A stretch of 5,541 nt of DNA from contig DFGG01000090.1 in NCBI GenBank assembly GCA_002371695.1, positions 2,799-8,339 of the forward strand, in the 5' to 3' direction. The notes beneath the pieces were generated by a model. The model saw only the letters and a list, made by a program, of their open reading frames with translations. It was not told where the DNA came from and made no database searches. Positions 1-4,910 of the stretch are shown piece after piece. The DNA is from a bacterium UBA3756. GTDB taxonomy: Bacteria; Bacteroidota; Bacteroidia; Bacteroidales; Bacteroidaceae. Each line of letters starts with the position of its first letter. The stretch's first letter is position 1. A program made the translations under genes and the position numbers.

Positions 1-228
1 ATCATCATTGCCGACCACGGCAATGCCGACAACGCCATCAATCCTGACGGCTCTCCCAATACCGCCCACTCGCTGAACCCCGTGCCGTTCATCTATGTGA
101 CGAACAACAACTCGGCCACTGTGAAAGACGGACGTCTCGCCGATGTGGCTCCCTCCATTCTCCACATCATGGGTCTGGAGCAGCCTGCAGACATGACGGG
201 TGAATGCCTGATTCAGGATAATCGGTAA
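1..228 (+). CDS. gpmI: Cofactor-independent phosphoglycerate mutase, C-terminal end (partial)
   Basis: The last 75 codons of a gene whose start lies left of the window, ending at TAA 226-228. The enzyme interconverts 3-phosphoglycerate and 2-phosphoglycerate in cytoplasmic glycolysis, using two Mn ions and a phosphoserine intermediate. Visible residues fit the alkaline-phosphatase-like metal core: ADHGNAD (visible residues 4-10, with the metal-ligand Asp5 and His6) and [10 protein letters not shown] (21-30), whose His23 is the further conserved metal ligand. The tail ending in [21 protein letters not shown] is the typical family C-terminus. The stop overlaps the ung start by one base (TAATG), so the two are probably translationally coupled. 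The N-terminal part, including the catalytic Ser, is outside the window. Other alkaline-phosphatase superfamily enzymes are less likely because of the exact DHGNAD and HSLNPVP motifs. Confidence 0.96.
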   Translation: MIIADHGNADNAINPDGSPNTAHSLNPVPFIYVTNNNSATVKDGRLADVAPSILHIMGLEQPADMTGECLIQDNR

Positions 229-893
229 TGAACGTGCAGATAGAACAGAGCTGGAAACAGCAATTGAGCGGTGAGTTCGACAAGCAGTATTTTGCCGGAC
301 TCACCGCTGCTGTTCGTCAGGAGTACTCCCAGTATACTTGTTACCCACCGGGACGCTTGATCTTCAATGCCTTCAACCTGTGTCCGTTCGACAAGGTAAA
401 GGTGGTGATTATCGGACAGGATCCCTATCATGAACCAGGTCAGGCCCACGGCCTGAGCTTCTCGGTGCAGGACGGGGTGGCTTATCCACCATCGCTGCAG
501 AACATCTTCAAGGAGATACATGACGACCTGGGAACTCCCATCCCTCAGAGCGGCAACCTGACGCGCTGGGCAGAGCAGGGCGTACTGTTGCTGAATGCCT
601 CGCTGACAGTTCGCGCCCATCAGGCCAACAGTCATTCGCGCTTAGGATGGCAACAGTTTACTGATGCGGCCATCCAGGCTCTTGCCACTCATCGTCATCA
701 CATCGTCTATATGCTCTGGGGAGGCTTTGCCCGTGGCAAGGCCTATATGATCGACAGGCAGCAGAACCTCGTGCTGGAGTCCGTCCATCCCTCGCCGCTG
801 AGTGCCAATCGCGGTGGATGGTTCGGGCAGCATCAGTTCTCCCGCTGCAATCAGTACCTGCAGGCAAATGGCATATCACCCATCGTATGGTAA
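228..893 (+). CDS. ung: Uracil-DNA glycosylase, family 1
   Basis: Removes uracil from DNA (from dUMP misincorporation or cytosine deamination), starting base-excision repair in the cytoplasm. The 221-aa protein is complete and near the usual family length of about 220-230 aa. Motifs in order: the water-activating loop GQDPYH at 63-68 (catalytic Asp65; Tyr67 excludes thymine), the Pro-rich loop AYPPSLQNIF at 85-94, the uracil-binding strand LLLNASLTVR at 120-129 (Asn123), and the DNA-minor-groove leucine loop HPSPLS at 187-192 (His187) followed by NRGGWFGQHQFS. Start ATG 228 overlaps the gpmI stop and puts GQDPYH at the expected distance from the N-terminus. One oddity is the C-terminus: as I recall the family usually ends near PIDW, whereas here it reads PIVW. 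The GTATGG codons of that VW supply the ATG of the next gene. Confidence 0.98.
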   Translation: MNVQIEQSWKQQLSGEFDKQYFAGLTAAVRQEYSQYTCYPPGRLIFNAFNLCPFDKVKVVIIGQDPYHEPGQAHGLSFSVQDGVAYPPSLQNIFKEIHDDLGTPIPQSGNLTRWAEQGVLLLNASLTVRAHQANSHSRLGWQQFTDAAIQALATHRHHIVYMLWGGFARGKAYMIDRQQNLVLESVHPSPLSANRGGWFGQHQFSRCNQYLQANGISPIVW

Positions 894-1564
894 AGCTTCC
901 ACCCATCATCCAAGTAGGCGACGTGCTGCTCTCATCGGATATCCTGACGGAGAAGTTCTGTTGCGACCTGACGGTATGCAAGGGCCAGTGCTGTGTCGAA
1001 GGCGATGCGGGAGCTCCCGTGACGCTCGACGAGATAGGCGAGATCGAGGCGTGTGTCGACGAGGTATGGCAGGACCTCTCTGCCTCTGCGCAGAGCGTGA
1101 TCGATATGCAGGGCTTGGCCTATACAGACGAGGAGGGCGACCTCGTGACGAGTATCGTCAGGGGCAAGGATTGCGTGTTTACTTATTATGGTGATTGTGC
1201 CGGCGTGCCCAACTGTTGTCTGTGTGCACTCGAAAAGGCTTACAGGGAGGGGCGTACCCATTTCTGTAAACCCATCAGCTGTGCACTCTATCCCATACGT
1301 GAGAAGAAACTCGGTGAAAGCCTACGGGTAGGCGAACAAAGTTCTTCGACAAGCGAAGCGGCACAGCCGAGCGCGGGAATGGAACTCACGGGTCTCAACT
1401 ATCACCGTTGGGCTGTCTGCAAGATGGCTGTGGCGAAAGGTATTGAACTGAATATCCGACTCTATGAATTCTTGCGCGAGCCACTGACGCGTCGCTTCGG
1501 CGAGGCGTGGTATCAGGAACTCTTGCAGGTGGTGGCAGAGTTGAAGGAGCAGGGCTACCTATGA
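887..1564 (+). CDS. DUF3109 family Cys-rich protein (putative metal-binding)
   Basis: A 225-aa cytoplasmic protein of unknown function, of the DUF3109 type common in Bacteroidota. Its clustered cysteines resemble the YkgJ/zinc or iron-sulfur-type motif: C26-x4-C31-x3-C35-C36 followed by VEGDAGAP, then C96, C104, C110, C111, C113, FCKPISC (C127, C132) and C178 in the NYHRWAVCK block. Metal or Fe-S binding is an inference from these Cys; no enzymatic role is known to me. I chose ATG 887 rather than the in-frame ATG 818: the family-like sequence starts at IIQVGDVLLSSDIL, the 23 residues before it are ung read in another frame, and 887 gives a 7-nt overlap (ATGGTAA) typical of coupling. Compared with relatives as I remember them (about 190 aa), it is long because of a Ser/Ala-rich insertion at residues 142-167. 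It converges on the AraC gene with a 6-nt stop-to-stop overlap. Confidence 0.9.
   Translation: MVKLPPIIQVGDVLLSSDILTEKFCCDLTVCKGQCCVEGDAGAPVTLDEIGEIEACVDEVWQDLSASAQSVIDMQGLAYTDEEGDLVTSIVRGKDCVFTYYGDCAGVPNCCLCALEKAYREGRTHFCKPISCALYPIREKKLGESLRVGEQSSSTSEAAQPSAGMELTGLNYHRWAVCKMAVAKGIELNIRLYEFLREPLTRRFGEAWYQELLQVVAELKEQGYL
1310..1387 (+). repeat. Possible small in-frame inserted element within DUF3109
   Basis: Between the conserved blocks FCKPISCALYPIREKK and LNYHRWAVCK, which I recall as lying close together in DUF3109 relatives, sit about 26 residues rich in Ser, Ala, Glu and Gln (core EQSSSTSEAAQPSAG). The underlying DNA has two neighbouring small inverted repeats: CTTCG/CGAAG with a 5-nt loop (1344-1358) and CGGC/GCCG with a 3-nt loop (1359-1369). 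Its composition differs from the flanks, and the length keeps the frame. The +2 frame also stays open across the core (FFDKRSGTAERGN), which a palindromic element that inserts into genes could show. Boundaries are approximate and no second copy is present in this window, so its status as a dispersed repeat is unproven. Confidence 0.35.
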
Positions 1565-2434
1565 CTCGCGGTAGAGCTTGGGCGACATGCCCATCCGTTC
1601 CTTGAAATATTTTCCCAGAAAACTCTGGTTGGGAAAGTTTAGTTCTTTGGCGATTTCCTTGATGCTCTTTGAGGAGTTCTTCAGTGTCAGTCGCAGCTCC
1701 ATCAGTACATAGTTGTCAATCCACTCGTTGGGTGTGCGGGCGCTGGCTGTCTTCACGCACTCGGAGAGATACTTGGCCGTCAGGTTCATCTGGTCGGCAT
1801 ACCAGCTGACACGCCTCTCCGTCTTGCAGTGCTCTTCCACGAGCTTGATGAACTGCGAGAAGATCACGTTGCTGCGCGTCTGTCTGGCAGGACTGGTCTG
1901 AGCCCTGTAGATCACGTTGCTCAAGTCATAGAACATCGCCAGCAGCAGTGTGCGTATCAGATCCTTGCGAAAGTGGTTGCCCGTGTCATTGATCTTGCGC
2001 TTGATGGCAGCGAAATACTCCTTGAAGGTGTTGATATCCTTCTGCTGTAGTTTCATCACGGGGTGGCTTCTGGAGAGCAGGAAGAGTGAGCTGACGTCGC
2101 GCACGTTCTGTATCACCTCGTGGAAGAATGGCACTGAAACAATCATGCAGAGTCCCTCCATGTCAGGTGATGGCTGATAGTGATCCACCACATGACACTC
2201 ACTGACCAGAAGCAGGTCGCAAGGACGGATGGTCTGCTGTTGTGTGTCCACTCGGTATTCCACCTGCCCCTTGGTGCAGAGGCCGATGAGGATGAAGTTC
2301 ATCCGGCGTGGTTCCGTGGGCATGGGAGCCTCGTTGATACGTTCCGTCAGTAGCAGGTCGTCGTCCATGAATACCGACTCGCTCCACGTCTTGGCCTTGT
2401 TCAGGTCCGTCTCCTTGATCTGTAGCTTTACCAT
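1559..2434 (-). CDS. AraC/XylS-family transcriptional regulator
   Basis: A 291-aa DNA-binding regulator. The N-terminal part (about 20-110) looks like the cupin-type ligand or dimerisation domain of Bacteroidota AraC proteins: MNFILIGLCTKGQVEYRVDTQQQTIRPCDLLLV (45-77) followed by H81 and H85. A helical linker spans roughly 130-200. The C-terminal HTH_18 domain has two helix-turn-helix units, about 209-240 (VSWYADQMNLTAKYLSECVK) and 257-291 (SIKEIAKELNFPNQSFLGKYF, then GMSP), the second being the classic AraC signature. No membrane segment or receiver domain is seen, so it is a one-component regulator. Its ATG overlaps the end of the GH95 gene by 7 nt (ATGGTAA), so it is probably translated from the same mRNA. 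A role in controlling the GH95 gene is inferred from this linkage. The ligand is unknown. Its stop lies inside the end of the convergent DUF3109 gene. Confidence 0.94.
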   Translation of the reverse strand: MVKLQIKETDLNKAKTWSESVFMDDDLLLTERINEAPMPTEPRRMNFILIGLCTKGQVEYRVDTQQQTIRPCDLLLVSECHVVDHYQPSPDMEGLCMIVSVPFFHEVIQNVRDVSSLFLLSRSHPVMKLQQKDINTFKEYFAAIKRKINDTGNHFRKDLIRTLLLAMFYDLSNVIYRAQTSPARQTRSNVIFSQFIKLVEEHCKTERRVSWYADQMNLTAKYLSECVKTASARTPNEWIDNYVLMELRLTLKNSSKSIKEIAKELNFPNQSFLGKYFKERMGMSPKLYRES

Positions 2435-4791
2435 GTCTTTACAGGCATTGTTTGTCCAACCTTCAGCTTCAGCTTTTTCTGCTGTCCGTTATATATTAGT
2501 GTGACGTTGCCTCTGTTACGGGCCTTGATGGTGCAGTCGCGCACCTTGCCCTGCTTCCATTCGAAGCTCACTTCGAAGCCACCGCGTGCGCAGAGTCCGC
2601 TCACCTTACCGTCGTTCCATGTTTCAGGCAGTGCTGGCAACAGCTCTATTGTCGTCAGGTTGCCATTGGTCTGCGACTGCATGAGCATCTCGCAGACACC
2701 AGCCGTACCGCCGAAGTTTCCGTCGATTTGGAAAGGCGGGTGGGCATCCATCAGGTTGGGATAGGTACCTCCGCTGCGCCTGCGGTCAGGGCCTTGGTAT
2801 TTGTCGGGCGAGACATACGTCAGCAGTTTCTGGTAGATGTGATAGGCTTGCTGCGGGTTGTGCAGTCGGGCCCAGAGGTTGATGCGCCAGCCAGTGCTCC
2901 AACCTGTAGTGTGGTCGCCCTTGATCTCGAGCGAGCGCTCAGCGGCCTTCTGCAGGGCAGCATCCGTGAGGTGGTTGCCCGGATAGAGTCCGATGAGGTG
3001 GCTCTGGTGTCGGTGCTGCGGGTCCCAGTCGTCCCAGTCGTAATACCACTCGTTGATGTCTCCCTCATGGCCGATGGTATAGGGGTGCAGCCGGGCGAGG
3101 GCTTTTTTGTACGCGGCAGTGCTACCGCCACAAACTGAGCCGGCCGCGATGGTGTTGGTGAGCAGTTCGCGGATGATGGCCAGGTCGGCAGTGCCTCCAT
3201 AGCAGGTGGTGCCGTGATAGCCTTCCGGCGTCTTGTATTCGTTCTCCGGCGATGTCGAGGGGGCCGTGATCAGTTCTCCCGGCTCTTTGGGGTTGTCGAT
3301 GAGCCAACGCAGGCAGAAGTCGGCTGCCCCTTTCATCAGTGGCCAGGCCACCTGCTTGAGGTATTGTTTGTCTTGTGTGAACTGATAGCGCTCCCATAGG
3401 GTGTTCACCAGCCAGGCTCCACCCAGGTTCCAGTTCGACCACTCCGGACTCTCCCGTTTCTCCCCCACAGGGTTGGTCATGGCCCAGATGTCGCTGTTGT
3501 GGCTCGAGCACCAGCCCTCGTTGATATCGTAGTAGTTGCGCGCTGTGTATTGGCCGTTGGCCGCAAGTGCAGCGATGAAGCCGTCGAGGGGCTGGGCCAT
3601 CTCAGCCATGTTTGCCACAAAGGCAGGCCAATAGTTTTCCTCCAGGTTGATGTTTACCGTGTAGTTGCCTCGCCAGGGAGACCAGAGGTGCGGTGTCCAA
3701 AGGCCTTGCAGGTTGGCAGGCACGTCCTGTGTGCGCGAAGAGGAGATGAGCAGGTAGCGCCCGTATTGAAAATAGAGCTCTTCCAGATAACGGCTGCCGG
3801 GAGCCTGTCCGCGAGTGTCGGTGTAGGTTTTGAGGAGGGCGTCGGTGGGACCGTCGTAATACGACGGTTTACTGGACGAGAGACGGAGGGTGACGCGGTC
3901 GTAGATGGCTTTATAGTCGTCGAGGTGGCGCTGATAGAATTCGTCGTAGGTCAGGTTCTGGGTGTGCCAGAGGTCGTTGGCAGCGTTCTCCAGATAGGGT
4001 GCGCCATCTGTGACGGGGTGCTTGTCGAAACCGTTGAAGCTGGTCTCATTGATCATGTAGAGGATGGCCTCCTTGGCGTGGGTGATGGTAATAGTCGAGT
4101 CGCTGGCCGTCATCTCTCCGTCTGTCTTTACCGAGAGCATGGTGCAGAAGTGTATGCTCTGTTGTGGGTCGCCAGTGGCATGGCCCGTCATGGTCAGTTG
4201 GGTGGGGATGGCCTTCACCTGATGGGGCACCTGTGCCGTGAGCGCAATCTTGCAGTTGATGTCGCCGCTGAGTCTGATGGCGATGAGCTTGTCGGGGGCG
4301 GAGGCGAAGTACTCTCTCGTGACGGCATTGCCGTCACGCACGTAACGGTCGCGGATGATGGCGCTGTCGAGACTGAGGGAGCGGTGGTAGTCGGTGACTT
4401 CGCCGAGACCGAGGTCCTTGATATGGAGGGTGCCGAGGGGCTGGAAGAACTGCGAGTTAGGCCCTTGCACGTTGAGCTGCAGCGAGTCGGCCAGTGCATA
4501 GTCCTCGCGGAAGAGTGCCTCGCGTATCTTGGGAATCCACTGGTGGGCGTCGCTGTCGAGGTTGCGGTCTACGGGCTTGCCCGTCCACAGGGTGATGTCG
4601 TTCAGATAGATGATGTTGTCATCGGTGCCGCCGTAGACGAGGGCACCCAACTTACCATTGCCGATGGGCAGCGACTCCTCGAAGTACTGTGCCGGACGGT
4701 CGTACTGTAATACCATCGGTGCCTGCTGGGCTGTCGCACTGCCCGCCGTCATCATCAGCGTGCAAAGGTAGATGAAATGTCTCTTTATCAT
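2428..4791 (-). CDS. GH95 family secreted alpha-L-fucosidase / alpha-L-galactosidase
   Basis: A 787-aa exported glycoside hydrolase of family GH95, inverting enzymes that release terminal L-fucose (typically alpha-1,2) or L-galactose from host glycans or plant polysaccharides. A signal peptide (about residues 1-21, cut after SATA) with no Cys at the cleavage site predicts a periplasmic or secreted soluble enzyme rather than a lipoprotein. The N-terminal beta domain shows LPIGNGKLGALVYGG (41-55) and LNDITLWTG (63-71). The (alpha/alpha)6 catalytic barrel carries NLQGLWTP (360-367), VNINLEENYWPA with N380 and N382, APSTSPENEY with acid candidate E516, HRHQSHLIGLYPG (593-605), and PPFQIDGNFGGTAG with D690. 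These match the catalytic Asn/Asn, Glu and Asp arrangement known for Bifidobacterium AfcA. A C-terminal beta domain ends the protein at normal family length. T378, two residues before N380, may bear on fucose versus galactose preference. It is first in an operon with the AraC gene; no SusC/SusD is nearby. Confidence 0.95.
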   Translation of the reverse strand: MIKRHFIYLCTLMMTAGSATAQQAPMVLQYDRPAQYFEESLPIGNGKLGALVYGGTDDNIIYLNDITLWTGKPVDRNLDSDAHQWIPKIREALFREDYALADSLQLNVQGPNSQFFQPLGTLHIKDLGLGEVTDYHRSLSLDSAIIRDRYVRDGNAVTREYFASAPDKLIAIRLSGDINCKIALTAQVPHQVKAIPTQLTMTGHATGDPQQSIHFCTMLSVKTDGEMTASDSTITITHAKEAILYMINETSFNGFDKHPVTDGAPYLENAANDLWHTQNLTYDEFYQRHLDDYKAIYDRVTLRLSSSKPSYYDGPTDALLKTYTDTRGQAPGSRYLEELYFQYGRYLLISSSRTQDVPANLQGLWTPHLWSPWRGNYTVNINLEENYWPAFVANMAEMAQPLDGFIAALAANGQYTARNYYDINEGWCSSHNSDIWAMTNPVGEKRESPEWSNWNLGGAWLVNTLWERYQFTQDKQYLKQVAWPLMKGAADFCLRWLIDNPKEPGELITAPSTSPENEYKTPEGYHGTTCYGGTADLAIIRELLTNTIAAGSVCGGSTAAYKKALARLHPYTIGHEGDINEWYYDWDDWDPQHRHQSHLIGLYPGNHLTDAALQKAAERSLEIKGDHTTGWSTGWRINLWARLHNPQQAYHIYQKLLTYVSPDKYQGPDRRRSGGTYPNLMDAHPPFQIDGNFGGTAGVCEMLMQSQTNGNLTTIELLPALPETWNDGKVSGLCARGGFEVSFEWKQGKVRDCTIKARNRGNVTLIYNGQQKKLKLKVGQTMPVKTW
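3850..3868. repeat. Perfect 8-bp inverted repeat inside GH95 gene
   Basis: Arms ACCGTCGT and ACGACGGT are separated by a 3-nt AAT loop, with two possible further G-T wobble pairs outside. It lies in codons for residues 308-314 of the GH95 protein (KPSYYDG), just before the catalytic barrel, so in the mRNA it could fold as a stable hairpin. No T-tract follows on either strand, so it is not an intrinsic terminator. It may be only a coding coincidence. Confidence 0.6.
4318..4338. repeat. Perfect 9-bp inverted repeat inside GH95 gene
   Basis: Arms CGTGACGGC and GCCGTCACG with a 3-nt ATT loop span exactly seven codons (RDGNAVT, residues 152-158) of the GH95 gene. The arms share a GACGG/CCGTC core with the second hairpin at 3850-3868. 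No T-rich run follows, so termination is unlikely. An mRNA structure affecting decay or translation is possible, but the sequence alone cannot show it. Confidence 0.6.
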
Positions 4792-4811
4792 AGTTCTAAG
4801 TTTATATGTTC

Positions 4812-4828
4812 TTGCAATTTTGCTGCAA
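4812..4828. promoter_or_regulatory. Inverted repeat TTGCA-N7-TGCAA near the GH95 promoter
   Basis: Half-sites TTGCA (4812-4816) and TGCAA (4824-4828) flank 7 nt. They overlap the end of the predicted GH95 -7 box and the likely transcription start, where a bound repressor would block initiation. With only 5-bp arms in an AT-rich leader, chance is a serious alternative. Confidence 0.25.
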
Positions 4829-4833
4829 ATTTA
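4826..4833 (-). promoter_or_regulatory. Predicted -7 box of the GH95-araC operon promoter
   Basis: On the minus strand this reads TAAATTTG, an exact match to the Bacteroidota sigma-ABfr -7 consensus TAnnTTTG. It lies 34 nt upstream of the GH95 ATG, giving a short leader of roughly 25-30 nt that is A-rich before the start and has no clear Shine-Dalgarno, as is usual in this phylum. A good -33 TTTG is not evident at the usual spacing, so the promoter may be weak or need an activator. Confidence 0.5.
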
Positions 4834-4837
4834 CACT

Positions 4838-4852
4838 TTTTCTGCCAGAAAA
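4838..4852. promoter_or_regulatory. 15-bp palindrome, candidate operator between divergent promoters
   Basis: TTTTCTG and CAGAAAA are perfect 7-bp inverted arms around one central base. The site begins 4 bp upstream of the predicted GH95 -7 box, covering its spacer and -33 region. It lies 24 bp upstream of the predicted -7 box of the rightward DUF3857 gene, so a dimeric regulator bound here could affect both directions. AraC proteins more often use direct repeats, so the binder need not be the linked AraC gene product. No regulator can be named. Confidence 0.4.
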
Positions 4853-4876
4853 CTACCGAAATTGGTGAAAAAGTTG

Positions 4877-4884
4877 TATCTTTG
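4877..4884 (+). promoter_or_regulatory. Predicted -7 box of the DUF3857 gene promoter
   Basis: TATCTTTG matches the Bacteroidota -7 consensus TAnnTTTG and ends 26 nt before the ATG at 4911, implying a 5' leader of about 20 nt. A canonical -33 TTTG at 19-21 nt upstream is not visible; the nearest TTG is at 4862, only 12 nt away. The ribosome-binding region (TAAAGAGCAGCAACT) is A-rich without a strong Shine-Dalgarno. Confidence 0.55.
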
Positions 4885-4910
4885 CCCGTAAATCGTAAAG
4901 AGCAGCAACT

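Noticed and set aside
7..24. Inverted repeat ATTGCCG/CGGCAAT with 4-nt loop
   Set aside because: It lies in codons for the invariant ADHGNA metal-binding motif of GpmI, so it is explained by protein constraint. A 7-bp stem is also not rare in a window of this size.
213..635. Minus-strand open frame of 140 codons opposite ung
   Set aside because: It lies over the highly conserved ung motifs and has no recognisable domain or promoter.
818..886. Longer start for the DUF3109 gene at ATG 818
   Set aside because: The extra 23 residues are the ung C-terminus read out of frame. Family-like sequence begins after ATG 887, which also gives a normal short overlap.
1555..1574. Possible bidirectional terminator at the convergent junction
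   Set aside because: The stem is only 5 bp with a 10-nt loop and has no T-run on either side, so it was not listed as a terminator.
2450..2490. Repeated CTTCAG units near the GH95 3' end
   Set aside because: Short near-repeat of two units encoding KKLKLKV in the C-terminal beta domain; ordinary coding sequence.
3499..4710. Long plus-strand open frame of 403 codons antisense to the GH95 gene
   Set aside because: It has Val/Gly/Glu-rich low-information composition and no recognisable motif. It lies wholly opposite a clear GH95 gene with all catalytic motifs, and is a by-product of GC-rich codon use.
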